Notes under the pieces: model-generated
What the model saw: only the letters and a program-made list of their open reading frames with translations
Told to the model about the DNA's origin: nothing
The model's database searches: none
Assembly (NCBI GenBank): GCA_013364255.1
Contig: CP054936.1
Location: 4,928,853-4,992,852 of the forward strand
Source: Streptomyces seoulensis
GTDB taxonomy: Bacteria; Actinomycetota; Actinomycetes; Streptomycetales; Streptomycetaceae
Length of the DNA: 64,000 nt
Reading direction: 5' to 3'
In this document: positions 24,241 to 33,088 of the stretch, piece after piece
Layout of the letters: the number at the start of each line of letters is the position of its first letter
Numbering within the stretch: position 1 is the first letter of the stretch
Made by a program: the position numbers and the translations under genes

Positions 24241-25094
24241 AGGCCAGGACGGTTCTGCCGGCCGTCGCGATGACGGCTGTCTCGATGGTGCTGACCCTGG
24301 CCGTGGTCGTGATGTGGCTGGGCGGGGCGGTGCCGTGGCCGGTCGCCCTGGTCGTCGGTCTCGGGATCGACGGGGGTTGGCTGGCGACCCTCGCCTACGA
24401 ACGCCGCCTCGCCGCGCAGGGCGACCACAACCGTGCGGTGACCGCGGTCGGCTGGTGCTTCGGCCTGCTCGCCGCCGGCGTCCTGGTCGCCCACGCCCTC
24501 ACCACCGACGGCTCTGCCGCCGCGTGGCTCGCGGTCGCCTGGCTGCCCATCGCCGCAAAGGCGCTGTGGTTGGTGCATGGGCTGTGGGAGGGGACCGCGC
24601 TCACCGATACCGCCCTGAACGCGATCCGCGGCATTCAGCAGGAAGCCCGCGACGAAGCGGCCGTGGCCCGCGCCCGACTGAGGGCGGAAGCGGCCACCGA
24701 GGAGACCCGGCTGACGGCCGTCACGGCGGCCGGCGCGCGCGTCGCACGCGTCCAGGCCAAGACCGCCGAGACGCTGTCGAAGGCGTGGGCGACGCTGGAG
24801 ACGGCGCGGGCGGGCGAGGACACGAGCAGGGCGCTGACCTGCGTGACGACCCCCGTCACGGCCGGCGTCACGGCCCGCTGGGAACTGCCCGTGTGGGGAC
24901 CCACCGAGCCCGTTCCAGCGCTGGAGTCGGCGCCCGCACTCACCGATGACGCGCTGGACACGCTGGTCGATCAGATCCGCCACAGCCAGACTCCCGCGCT
25001 GTCTTACCGCGAGATGGCCACCCGGTTCCGGGCCGCCGGCCACTCCGCGTCCGAGGTCCGGCTGCGGGCCGCGTGGAAGCGGGTGGTCGCGTGA
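24237..25094 (+). CDS. SpdB-like membrane spread protein
   Basis: Protein of 285 residues with four hydrophobic segments in the first 130 residues (about 7-27, 33-50, 67-86, 93-115), a long Ala/Arg/Glu coiled coil (about 135-200), and a C-terminal HTH-like helix set (ALSYREMATRFRAAGHSASEVRLRAAW). It has the layout of SpdB-type proteins that help plasmids and AICEs spread between hyphal compartments after primary transfer. ATGA overlap upstream and GTGA overlap downstream place it in the coupled operon. Confidence 0.75.
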   Translation: MKARTVLPAVAMTAVSMVLTLAVVVMWLGGAVPWPVALVVGLGIDGGWLATLAYERRLAAQGDHNRAVTAVGWCFGLLAAGVLVAHALTTDGSAAAWLAVAWLPIAAKALWLVHGLWEGTALTDTALNAIRGIQQEARDEAAVARARLRAEAATEETRLTAVTAAGARVARVQAKTAETLSKAWATLETARAGEDTSRALTCVTTPVTAGVTARWELPVWGPTEPVPALESAPALTDDALDTLVDQIRHSQTPALSYREMATRFRAAGHSASEVRLRAAWKRVVA

Positions 25095-25705
25095 GCCCGC
25101 TCAATCTCCTGGCCGTGTCAGCGGTCCTGGCTGCGGGCTGGACCGTCCACACCATGTGGATGGTGCGTCGTCTGCGCACCGCCCGCCGTGACCCGTTGAC
25201 CGGGTTATGGACACGGGACGCCTTCACCCGCCGCGCCCGTCACCTGCTTCGCGACCGGCGGGCGGTCATCGTCCTGGCCGATGTGGACCGCTTCAAGCAG
25301 GTCAACGACACCCACGGCCACGCCGCCGGTGACGCCCTGCTCGCCGCGACGGCCGCGCGCCTGGCCCATGCGGTCGGCCGTGGCGGGGTGGCGGGCAGGT
25401 TGGGCGGGGACGAGTTCGCCGCCGTGTTCATCGACCGCGACCACACCGCCGGCCAACGCCTCGAAACCCTCGCCCGCGTCCTGGCCCGCCCCGCCGACAC
25501 CGCACCCGAAGTCCACACGTCGGTGTCGCTGGGCTGGGTCCGCCGCGCCGACCACCCGAGCGAGGACCTGTCCGGGCTGCTGCGGCGCGCGGACGAGGCC
25601 ATGTACGCGGCGAAACGCTCGCCCTCCCGCATCCGCCGCGCCCGCCTGGGCCAGCTGCTCGCCTCCGTCGCCGGACGCCGGCCCGGACGCCGGGGCGCCG
25701 CATGA
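25091..25705 (+). CDS. GGDEF-domain diguanylate cyclase
   Basis: Protein of 204 residues: one N-terminal membrane segment (about 5-24), then a GGDEF domain from RRDPLTGLWTRDAF. The active-site motif is an exact GGDEF (105-109), with the metal-binding LADVDRFKQVND upstream, so it should convert two GTP into c-di-GMP. No RxxD inhibitory site is seen before the motif. In Streptomyces c-di-GMP holds BldD on DNA and delays sporulation, so the element could influence host development. GTG start overlaps the upstream stop (GTGA). Confidence 0.88.
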   Translation: MSPLNLLAVSAVLAAGWTVHTMWMVRRLRTARRDPLTGLWTRDAFTRRARHLLRDRRAVIVLADVDRFKQVNDTHGHAAGDALLAATAARLAHAVGRGGVAGRLGGDEFAAVFIDRDHTAGQRLETLARVLARPADTAPEVHTSVSLGWVRRADHPSEDLSGLLRRADEAMYAAKRSPSRIRRARLGQLLASVAGRRPGRRGAA

Positions 25706-26031
25706 GCACCCTGCCCGTCTACCGCTGGCGACTCGCCCCCGACGGGTACGCCACCCGCCGCCAGCTCCGCGCCCGCGGCCTGCGGCCCGGTGGTCAGGAC
25801 GTGGCGGCGCAGCTCGAACGGCCGCGCCGCCGCCGGCCGCCCCTGGTCGCCCACCTCTACCGCGTCGACCTGGCCAAGCCCGTCCGCCCCATGACGGCGG
25901 CGAAGTGGGCGGCCCTGGCCCGCGCCAACGCCGCCCGCCGCACCTGCCCCGAGTGCCGCCGGGATGCCGGATACGTCATCCCGCCCACGCTCGGCATGTG
26001 CGTCCCCTGCGACTCCCGAAGGAGTGCCTGA
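25702..26031 (+). CDS. RRQRL-type zinc-binding small protein
   Basis: Protein of 109 residues. It contains ATRRQLRARGLRPGGQD, matching the RRQRL-motif family of actinobacterial mobile elements, and two CxxC pairs (CPECRRD, CVPC) that should bind one zinc ion. It probably binds nucleic acid. ATGA overlap with the GGDEF gene. Confidence 0.78.
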   Translation: MSTLPVYRWRLAPDGYATRRQLRARGLRPGGQDVAAQLERPRRRRPPLVAHLYRVDLAKPVRPMTAAKWAALARANAARRTCPECRRDAGYVIPPTLGMCVPCDSRRSA

Positions 26032-26033
26032 GC

Positions 26034-26351
26034 ATGCGCAACGCCGATATCCGTCGTCTGGAGCGCGAGATCCAGTCCGTGACGAAGAAGTTGGAAGCGG
26101 TCCGCCGGGGTGAGTGGTGGCCGCTGAACGGCAGTGAGCGGCGGGCGATGGCCCGCGCCCTGGCCAGCGGCGCCTACCGGGCCGGCCGTGGCCGCAGCAC
26201 CGACCGCGCCGAACAGCGCATCGACACCCTCGGGTCGGCCGCCGAGACCCGGCTGACCGCCGAACTGTCCGCCCTGCACGCCGAGCGGCAGCGGCTCATC
26301 ACCGAGGCCGCCCGCGCCAAGGCGGCCAAGAAGTCGTCCGGCTGGTTCTGA
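26034..26351 (+). CDS. Small coiled-coil AICE protein
   Basis: Helical, basic protein of 105 residues, with heptad-like segments at both ends (IRRLEREIQSVTKKLEAV and LTAELSALHAERQRLITEA). It begins 2 nt after the preceding stop. No motif of known function; likely an accessory transfer or spread protein by context. Confidence 0.68.
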   Translation: MRNADIRRLEREIQSVTKKLEAVRRGEWWPLNGSERRAMARALASGAYRAGRGRSTDRAEQRIDTLGSAAETRLTAELSALHAERQRLITEAARAKAAKKSSGWF

Positions 26352-26454
26352 TCCGCTCGCCCCGGTGCCGGGGTGGACGCCTCTTTCCACGGACACGGCC
26401 ACCCCGGCTCTCCCTCGCTCCCGCCCCGTTGGGGCAGTCAGGAGAGCTTCCAGC

Positions 26455-28581
26455 ATGTCTGAGAACGTCGTTCAACTCCACAAGCCCACCGACCCGCCGG
26501 CCCCGGACGCGGCGCCCACGGTGCTGACGGTCGTCCCCGACACCCCGCCCGCGCCGCCCGTGCCGCTGTGGGTGCGCTCCGGACGCGCGGTGAAGACGGC
26601 CGTCACGCACGAGACGACCAGGGCGACAGTCCGGGCGGCTGCCCGGCACGCGTCCTACACGTTCAACGGCGGGCGGATCGTGGCCCGCCGCGCCTGGGAC
26701 GGCCGCACCGGCGCCCGCTACGAGCGGATGATCCGTACCGCCGAAGCCGCGGGGAACCTGGAGGCGGCCGAGGAGTGGGAGGAACGCCTGACCCGGTTCC
26801 GCGCCGCCCGCCACCACCGCCGCATGGACCTGCTCCACTCCCCGGTGGAAGCCGCCAAGGGGGCGGCCGTCGGCGCGGGCATGAGCATCGGCGTCCTGGT
26901 CGCCCTCGGTGTCGTCATGGCCCTGAACACGCACCACGTCGGGGACGTGATCACGCCCCTGTCCGCGACGATCGACTTCATCGCCCTGCTCATCCGGATC
27001 GTGCACATCGTCTGGGGACCCGCGCTGACGATCGGTCCGTTCCTGGCCCTGCTCGCCCTGTGGTCGGTCGGCCGCAAACAGCAGGCCGCACCCGCCTGGG
27101 CGCTCCCGGCCAACGTGCGCTCCGGGGAGGGTGAGCCGATCACGCCGTCGATCGTGGTCAAGGCCCTGCGCGACCTCGGAGTCCCGGCCCTGCGCAGCGC
27201 GATCAAGGAGATGGGCGACGCCGGCGCGTCCATGCTCGGACCGATCCGGATTGCCGGATGCGGTGTCGAGGTGGACGTGACCCTGCCGTCCGGGGTGTCC
27301 ACGATCGAGGTGCAGAACCGGCGCCGCAAGCTCGCGGAGAACCTGACCCGGCACGAACACGAAGTGTTCATCACCATCCCGCAGGCGGCGCGGACGGTGC
27401 GGCTGTGGATCGCCGACTCCGGGGCGCTCGATGAGCCGATCGGCCCGTCTCCGCTGGTCACCGACGACACCCTGACCGCTGACTACGCCAAAGGCAAAGC
27501 TCCCTGGGGACAGGACCTGCGCGGCGACGCGGCGGCGCTGAGCCTATATCAGCGCCACCTGCTCATCACGGGTCTGTCGAACCAGGGCAAGACGGCCGCG
27601 CTGCGGGCTCTCGCCCTGTGGGCCTCGCTCGATCGCCGGGTGGAATTCCGGATCGCCGACCTCAAGGGCGTGGGCGACTGGGCCATGTTCGACGGGCTCG
27701 CCACCGTCCTGATCCAGGGACCGGCCGACGAACAGGTCATCGAGGCAACCGAGATGGTCGAGAGCCTGGTCGAGGAGATGAACCGGCGGATCGAGGCCCG
27801 CCGCCGCGACCCGGAAGCGGTCTTCGCCCCGCTGATCGGCATCGTGGACGAGGCGCAGGTCGCGTTCATGTGCCCGGTCAAGGACGATGACGGCCGCCCC
27901 TACGGCGGCTCCAAGGCCACCTCCCGCTACTTCATGGCCGTGCGCAAAGTCCACAACCAGGGCCGCGCGGTCGACGTGATCCTGTGGGAGGGCACGCAGG
28001 ACCCCACCGACCAGAACCTTCCCAAGCTGGTCCGCGAGGGCGCCCACACCCGCGCCTCCCTCGCCCTGGGCACCGAGTCGCAGGCCCGCATGGCGCTGGG
28101 CGACAAGGCCGTCGACGGCGGCGCCGCCCCGCACCTGCTGCGTCAGGGCCTGGACAAGGGAACCCTGGTCGTCGCCTCGGACGGCATCGAGATCCCCGCC
28201 GGGCAGGCGTCCATCACGGTGCGCACGCACTACATCGATGACGACGCGGCCGTGGCCATCACCGAGCGGGCCAAGGCCCTGCGCGACGGCGTCACCACCC
28301 TGCACGCCGTCGACCGCGGCGAGGAACACGACCCGCTCGCCGACATCGCCGCCGTCATCGGTGATGCGCCCCGGGTGCGCACGCAGGAGGTCATCACCCG
28401 GCTCGCCGCGCTGAACGCGGACGCCTACGCGGGATGGTCGTTCATCGACCTCAAGCGCGTGCTGGACGCCGCCGGCGCCGAGCCGTACAAGTCCGACGGC
28501 CGCATGGTCGTCGGCCGTGACCGCGTCGACCGCGCCCTCGCCGAACGCGACACCGACGGTTCCGCTTCCGCCTCCGAGTAA
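26455..28581 (+). CDS. TraB/TraSA-like FtsK/SpoIIIE DNA translocase
   Basis: Main conjugation protein, 708 residues. A Pro-rich cytoplasmic start, membrane helices at about 137-157 and 171-205, then a motor domain with Walker A GLSNQGKTAAL (about 372-382) and Walker B LIGIVDEAQVAF (about 461-472). The C-terminal 100 residues form a winged-helix-like region (QEVITRLAALNADAYAG, FIDLKRVLDAAG) that in TraB proteins reads 8-bp repeats at clt. A hexamer should pump double-stranded element DNA to the recipient without a relaxase. A cluster of 9-bp repeats starts one base after the stop. Confidence 0.93.
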   Translation: MSENVVQLHKPTDPPAPDAAPTVLTVVPDTPPAPPVPLWVRSGRAVKTAVTHETTRATVRAAARHASYTFNGGRIVARRAWDGRTGARYERMIRTAEAAGNLEAAEEWEERLTRFRAARHHRRMDLLHSPVEAAKGAAVGAGMSIGVLVALGVVMALNTHHVGDVITPLSATIDFIALLIRIVHIVWGPALTIGPFLALLALWSVGRKQQAAPAWALPANVRSGEGEPITPSIVVKALRDLGVPALRSAIKEMGDAGASMLGPIRIAGCGVEVDVTLPSGVSTIEVQNRRRKLAENLTRHEHEVFITIPQAARTVRLWIADSGALDEPIGPSPLVTDDTLTADYAKGKAPWGQDLRGDAAALSLYQRHLLITGLSNQGKTAALRALALWASLDRRVEFRIADLKGVGDWAMFDGLATVLIQGPADEQVIEATEMVESLVEEMNRRIEARRRDPEAVFAPLIGIVDEAQVAFMCPVKDDDGRPYGGSKATSRYFMAVRKVHNQGRAVDVILWEGTQDPTDQNLPKLVREGAHTRASLALGTESQARMALGDKAVDGGAAPHLLRQGLDKGTLVVASDGIEIPAGQASITVRTHYIDDDAAVAITERAKALRDGVTTLHAVDRGEEHDPLADIAAVIGDAPRVRTQEVITRLAALNADAYAGWSFIDLKRVLDAAGAEPYKSDGRMVVGRDRVDRALAERDTDGSASASE

Positions 28582-28761
28582 CAGGGAGGCGACCCCCGGC
28601 GGGGCAGGGAGGCAGGGAGAACTCCCTGACCGCCTCCCTGCCCCGCCTCCCTGGCTTTGACCTGCGCAAATGATCGTCCAGGGAGTCAGGGAGGCACGCA
28701 GGCCAGACCCCCGAAACACCCCTCCACAGCGCCCCCGGCAGGGGGTGTCCCTGCCTCCCTG
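28582..28761. repeat. CAGGGAGGC repeat cluster, candidate clt transfer locus
   Basis: Six exact copies of a 9-mer in 180 bp: CAGGGAGGC at 28582, 28605 and 28687, and its complement GCCTCCCTG at 28632, 28645 and 28753; near copies lie at 28613, 28622 and 28679. The cluster directly follows traB-like coding sequence, the usual place for clt and its TRS repeats. The opposed copies can also form strong hairpins. Confidence 0.7.
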
Positions 28762-28785
28762 GACCGTGTCCGAAAGGGATTCCGC

Positions 28786-29253
28786 ATGTACCCCGACCAC
28801 ACCCCGCGCGTGCCCGCACAGCGGGCCATAGAGGTCCACCGCCCGACCCCGCTGCCGCCCGCCGTCGCCGCCCCGGCCATGCCGGTCGTGGCCATGCAGC
28901 CGGGCAGTGTTCCGACGGTGGCGAGCATCGTCCTGCCCGACGGCCGCGTCGTCACCGGCTACGCCATCAACCCCGCCCACCCCAAACCGGTCGCGGCCAA
29001 GCCGGCCGTCTCGCGGACGGCAGTGAACGTCGCCCTCGGCGGCATCGGCTTCCTCGCGGTGAGCGGCGGACTGCTGCTGCTCACCTCGTTCATCGCCGCC
29101 CTGACCGCGTTCATCACCCAGCTCATCATCCTGGCCGCCGTGATCTTCGGCGGCTGGATCGCCGTACAGGTCCTCGGGAGGAGCGGCCACCGCGGCGGGA
29201 CCACGGTCAACATCCGCAAGGCCGTCATCAAACGCAACCACTTCCACGGCTGA
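28786..29253 (+). CDS. SpdA/SpdB-type small membrane protein
   Basis: Protein of 155 residues with a Pro/Val-rich N-terminal half and two membrane helices (about 80-105 and 108-128), ending in a basic tail (KAVIKRNHFHG). AAAGGGA precedes ATG 28786. Located between TraB and the replication genes, it fits a mobilisation or spread accessory role. Specific function unknown. Confidence 0.72.
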   Translation: MYPDHTPRVPAQRAIEVHRPTPLPPAVAAPAMPVVAMQPGSVPTVASIVLPDGRVVTGYAINPAHPKPVAAKPAVSRTAVNVALGGIGFLAVSGGLLLLTSFIAALTAFITQLIILAAVIFGGWIAVQVLGRSGHRGGTTVNIRKAVIKRNHFHG

Positions 29254-29267
29254 CCAGGAGACACGAC

Positions 29268-29423
29268 ATGTTCGATGAAGACGCCGAGTACTGCGACGAG
29301 TGCGCCTCCTACGGCTGCCCCGGTCACGAGATCTGCCCCAAGTGCGACGGCGACATCTGCAACGAATGCGACGGATGCGACTGCCCGGACAGCCCCTGCC
29401 CCGGCTACTACAACCACTACTGA
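29268..29423 (+). CDS. 51-residue Cys-rich protein
   Basis: Small acidic protein of 51 residues with ten cysteines arranged largely as CxxC pairs (YCDECASYGC, ICPKCDGDIC, CNECDGCDC, PCPG). A GGAG site lies 7 nt before ATG 29268. It probably binds two zinc ions or an iron-sulphur centre. It sits in the operon between two membrane-associated proteins, with only short gaps on each side. Function unknown. Confidence 0.72.
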   Translation: MFDEDAEYCDECASYGCPGHEICPKCDGDICNECDGCDCPDSPCPGYYNHY

Positions 29424-29440
29424 GCCACCAGGAGCCTCCC

Positions 29441-29923
29441 ATGTGGTCCACCCTCATCGCCGTGCTCGGCACCCTCGCCGGCGCCGCACTGGCGACCCTC
29501 ACCCAGCGCGCCACCGACCACGCCGCCCGCACCGAACGGCACCAGCACGAGATCACCGCATCCCTGGTCGCGCTGCTGGAAGCCATCCTCCGCTACCGCG
29601 AGGACTACTGGCTCATGATCGCCCGCCTACGGGACGGCAGCCAGGAGAGCGACGACCACCGCGCCTCCCGCTACCGGCTCCGCACGCAGATCACCATCGC
29701 CCGAGACCGCCTCGCCCTCACCGCCCGCGGCACCCGCCTCGTGGACCTGGGCGAAAAAGCCGCCTGGGCCGCGATCGAGCTGAACGACATACCCCTCAGC
29801 CCCGTCCGCGACGGAACGTTCAGCTCCGACACCGAAGCCGCGCTCGCCGCCGGCCGCGAACGCAGCCGCAACGCCCACACCGCTCTGCGCCAGGCAGGAA
29901 GTGACTACCTGCTCAGCCGGTAG
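29441..29923 (+). CDS. Membrane-anchored hypothetical AICE protein
   Basis: Protein of 160 residues with one N-terminal membrane helix (about 3-20) followed by a mainly helical cytoplasmic domain rich in Arg, Glu and Ala. CCAGGAGCC precedes ATG 29441. No family recognised. Position between the Cys-rich protein and the primase suggests a transfer or maintenance accessory. Confidence 0.7.
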   Translation: MWSTLIAVLGTLAGAALATLTQRATDHAARTERHQHEITASLVALLEAILRYREDYWLMIARLRDGSQESDDHRASRYRLRTQITIARDRLALTARGTRLVDLGEKAAWAAIELNDIPLSPVRDGTFSSDTEAALAAGRERSRNAHTALRQAGSDYLLSR

Positions 29924-30010
29924 CAAAACCGAGAGCGGCCCCGCTTCACGGCAATGAGACCGGGGCCGCCCTCGTTCCACCCGTCCAACTGAACAGTGGA
30001 GGTCTCCAGC

Positions 30011-30898
30011 ATGACCCAACCCACCCCCATCCGGCGAGTGCCCGACAGCTCGGACGCCGTGCCGGAACCTCTGCGGACCGCACTGACCCTCGCCGCCGCC
30101 GGCATGCCTGTGCTGCCCCTGCGCGCGGGGAAGGCACCGTTCGGGAACTGCCGCTCATGCGCCGGCAACGCGTGCGGCGGCCGGCCGAACATGAAGACCG
30201 CCGGGCCGTGCCAGTGCCCCGGCGTCTGCCACGCCTGGGCCGCCGCCACCACCGACCCGAACGTCATCACCTCCCCGGCGTGGTCGGCCGCATGGCGACG
30301 GGCCGTCACGGTCGCCTACCACCCCGGCGCCGCCGGGCTGACCGTGGTCGACCTCGACGACACGGCGGCCGTCGCCTGGGCACGCGCCAACTTGCCCGCC
30401 ACCCGGACCGTGCCCACGACGCGCGGTGAGCACTGGATCTACCGGGGCGCGATGGCCTCGCGCAACGGCGTACGTCCCGGTGTCGACATCAAGTCGACCA
30501 TGGCCTACGCCCGCTACCTCGGACCCGGCACCGGCACTCTGACCGACCTCCCCGACGTTGTCCGCGCGCTGGTCGTGAAGGCACCGCCTGCCGCCCGGCC
30601 GGCGCCTCGTCCCGTCTCCCTGCCTGCACGGGCCGGGGACGGGCAGTGCCCGCACCGCACGCCCGTCTTCCTGGAACGCGGCATCTCCATGGCCGAACAG
30701 CGCATCACGCAGGCCACCAGCGCGGTGCACGCCACGGTCTACGGGGTGTTCCTGGCGGTGCTGTCCACGCACGGCCGGTGCGGCTGCCTCACCGACGCCC
30801 ACGTCGCCCGGCTGTTCACCGCCGCGCAGGCCAAGGGCGAGTCCCCGCGGCACTGCACCGACGCCTGGGCCAACGCGCGCGCCACGTTGGAGCTGTGA
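30011..30898 (+). CDS. AICE primase-polymerase (replication)
   Basis: Protein of 295 residues with a prim-pol domain over about residues 20-200. Cysteines near the start (CRSCAGNACGG, CQCPGVC) probably bind zinc. The catalytic Asp pair lies in TVVDLDDTAA, followed by TTRGEHWIYRG and DIKSTMAYARYLGPG. It should synthesise primers, and possibly extend them, during autonomous replication of the excised circle. GGAGG lies 8 nt before ATG 30011. The helicase gene follows within 3 nt. Confidence 0.87.
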   Translation: MTQPTPIRRVPDSSDAVPEPLRTALTLAAAGMPVLPLRAGKAPFGNCRSCAGNACGGRPNMKTAGPCQCPGVCHAWAAATTDPNVITSPAWSAAWRRAVTVAYHPGAAGLTVVDLDDTAAVAWARANLPATRTVPTTRGEHWIYRGAMASRNGVRPGVDIKSTMAYARYLGPGTGTLTDLPDVVRALVVKAPPAARPAPRPVSLPARAGDGQCPHRTPVFLERGISMAEQRITQATSAVHATVYGVFLAVLSTHGRCGCLTDAHVARLFTAAQAKGESPRHCTDAWANARATLEL

Positions 30899-30900
30899 CT

Positions 30901-32376
30901 GTGGCCGACGACGAGAAGAACCCCGCCCGCGAGGTCATCACCGACTACGCGCAATCCCACTTCCGCTACTTCCGCACCGCCGACGGCACCGTGTACGCGC
31001 AGCGCAACGGCCACCCCGTGGCCCGCCCGATCCGCTCCCAGGGCACCACGGGCAGCCACCGCCAGGAACTCATGGTCGGCCTGTACCGGGACGGGCTCGG
31101 CGTGTTCAACGGAACCGCGCTCAAGGAAGCGCTGGACCTGATCGAAGCACTCGCGCTGACCGAGGACGTGCAGCCCGTCTACATCCGCGTCGCGCCCGGA
31201 TTCGACGGGGCGACATGGCTGGACCTGGGCCGCAGCGACGGTCAGTCCGTCCGTATCCACCCCACCGGCTGGGACATCACCGTCCCCGACCCTCGCGAGG
31301 TGTGCTGGCGGCGTACCCAGCTCACCGGGGAACTGCCCCTGCCCGCCCGGGACACCGACGGCAAGGGCATCGACCTGCTGTTGCGGCTGTGCAACTTCGC
31401 CACAGCGGAGACCGAGTGCCTGGCCATTGCCTGGCTCATCGGCTGTCTCGGGCCGTCGGTGCCCGTCCCCGCGCCGTTCCTCACCGGGCCGCAGGGCGCG
31501 GGCAAGTCCACCGGCGGGCGGATGCTCGTGCGGGTCATCGAGGGCATGAGCGGCGATCTGCGCCGCGCGCCGAAGGATGAGGAGAACCTGATCGCGGCCG
31601 TGGCCGCCGGCTGGGTCACCGCTCTGGACAACCTCTCCCACATGACCCCGGACCTGTCCGACGCCATGTGCTGCATCGTCACCGGCGCCGAGAACGTCAA
31701 ACGCGCCCTGTTCACCGACGGAGACGTGTTCCGCGCCCGCTACCGCCGCCCCCTGCTGCTGACCGGCATCGACGTGGGAGTCATCCGCCCCGACCTCGCG
31801 GAACGGCTGCTGCCGCTGCGTCTGGAACGGCCCCGTGTGCGGCGCACCGAGGCGGAACTCTGGCAGGAGTACGCCGAGGCCCTGCCCGTCGTCCTCGGGT
31901 CGCTGCTGGACCTCACGGTCAAGGTCCGCGCGGCCGAGGCGGAAACCCCCACCGATCTGCGGATGGCGGACTTCGCGCACCTGTGCGCGCAGCTCGACGC
32001 CGCGACCGGCCTAGGCGCGCTGGCCGCCTACCGGGCCAGTCTGGACGACCTCAACGACGACGTGATCGAGGGTGATCTGCTGGCGCAGACCGTCCTCCGG
32101 CACGCTGCGGAACTCGAACCGGGCGCAGGGCAGCGGATGACGTCCACGGAGTGGCTACACTGCCTCAGCCGCCTCTACGCCGGCGAGGACTTCCGCCCGC
32201 TCCCCAAGGGATGGCCCACCACCGGCAAGGTGCTCTCCGACCGCCTCAAGCGTCTGCAGCCGACCCTGGCAGCCCGCGGCGTCCTCATCGACTCAGGCCG
32301 CACCAAAGAAGGCCGCTACATCGAGATGACCCGCTCCCCGGCACCACCGGCGCCCGAGCAGGAGCCGGCGTTCTAA
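30901..32376 (+). CDS. AICE replication helicase/ATPase
   Basis: P-loop ATPase of 491 residues, probably the replicative helicase partner of the upstream primase-polymerase. Walker A is LTGPQGAGKSTGG (about 195-207), followed by a Walker B-like TALDNLSHM and an Arg-finger-like region RARYRRPLLLTG, the order seen in D5/P4-like superfamily 3 helicases. A C-terminal DNA-binding-like region follows. GTG 30901 has GGAG at 8 nt; an in-frame GTG at 30895 overlaps the upstream stop and is the alternative. Iterons start 170 bp downstream. Confidence 0.83.
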   Translation: MADDEKNPAREVITDYAQSHFRYFRTADGTVYAQRNGHPVARPIRSQGTTGSHRQELMVGLYRDGLGVFNGTALKEALDLIEALALTEDVQPVYIRVAPGFDGATWLDLGRSDGQSVRIHPTGWDITVPDPREVCWRRTQLTGELPLPARDTDGKGIDLLLRLCNFATAETECLAIAWLIGCLGPSVPVPAPFLTGPQGAGKSTGGRMLVRVIEGMSGDLRRAPKDEENLIAAVAAGWVTALDNLSHMTPDLSDAMCCIVTGAENVKRALFTDGDVFRARYRRPLLLTGIDVGVIRPDLAERLLPLRLERPRVRRTEAELWQEYAEALPVVLGSLLDLTVKVRAAEAETPTDLRMADFAHLCAQLDAATGLGALAAYRASLDDLNDDVIEGDLLAQTVLRHAAELEPGAGQRMTSTEWLHCLSRLYAGEDFRPLPKGWPTTGKVLSDRLKRLQPTLAARGVLIDSGRTKEGRYIEMTRSPAPPAPEQEPAF

Positions 32377-32549
32377 TCGGCACGCCCGGCCCTACAAGCA
32401 AGAAGAGCACCCGGGGCCAGGCGTGCTCTTCTTGCTGTTCGGCGGCGGCGCCGCCCTGCGATGGACGCGCGCGAAGCGCTCCTTCTTCACGCCTTTGCGG
32501 CTACCACACCACTACAGACGCCCCCTCTTTTTTCCTAAGTGGGAAATGC

Positions 32550-32775
32550 TGCGTCACCTGCGTCACCCGAGCCCGAAAAACGGCGGTGACCTGCGCGGAC
32601 GGAGGTGACGCAGACGGCCCCTGCCTGCGTCACCCCGCGTCACCTGCGTCACCTGCGTCACCTGCGTCACCGATGACGGAAAGCCTGCGTCACCGATGAC
32701 GCACACCCCGCTCTCTGCGTCACCCAGAACCCGCAGCTCAGCGGACTGAATGACGCAGATGACGCGGGTGACGCA
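32550..32775. repeat. Iteron array TGCGTCACC between helicase and xis
   Basis: Ten exact copies of a 9-mer: TGCGTCACC at 32550, 32559, 32626, 32645, 32654, 32663, 32686 and 32716, and inverted GGTGACGCA at 32604 and 32767, plus variants such as CGCGTCACC at 32636. Several are head-to-tail at 9-bp period. Two copies are extended to TGCGTCACCGATGACG. Placed right after the replication genes and before xis, it is a candidate replication origin or Xis/Rep regulatory region. The 457-bp gap 32377-32833 holds no credible gene. Confidence 0.82.
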
Positions 32776-32833
32776 GAAATTCGCGCCTCGGACATACCCC
32801 GCCCAAGGCCAAGCCAAGCGAGGAGTAACAACG

Positions 32834-33022
32834 ATGGCTCGCCCCCAGATGCTCAAGCTCCCCGAAGTCTTGGAGGAGATCGGCATGAGCCGCGCCGCGT
32901 TCTACCGCATGCGCGCCCGCGGCCAGGCTCCCCGACTCCGCAAGCTCCCTAACGGCCAGCTCCGCGTCAGCCGCGCCGACCTGGACGCGTGGTGGGAGAC
33001 CTGTGAGCAGAACGCCGCCTGA
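32834..33022 (+). CDS. xis: Excisionase (Xis), MerR-like HTH
   Basis: Basic protein of 62 residues with a winged-helix HTH of the excisionase type: LKLPEVLEEIGMSRAAFYRMRARG followed by RVSRADLDAWWE. (The first run is two adjacent helices.) AGGAG lies 8 nt before ATG 32834. It sits directly before int, as in pSAM2, and should bend attachment-site DNA to favour excision. Iterons immediately upstream may bind it or control its transcription. Confidence 0.9.
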   Translation: MARPQMLKLPEVLEEIGMSRAAFYRMRARGQAPRLRKLPNGQLRVSRADLDAWWETCEQNAA

Positions 33023-33088
33023 CCCATCGCTGATCCAAGCCCGCCCCGATCACCGCCCGGGGCGGGCTTCGCACTGTCCTGGAGAGAA

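Noticed and set aside
32550..32775. CRISPR array
   Set aside because: Repeats are 9 bp, partly contiguous and in both orientations, with no uniform spacers and no cas genes.
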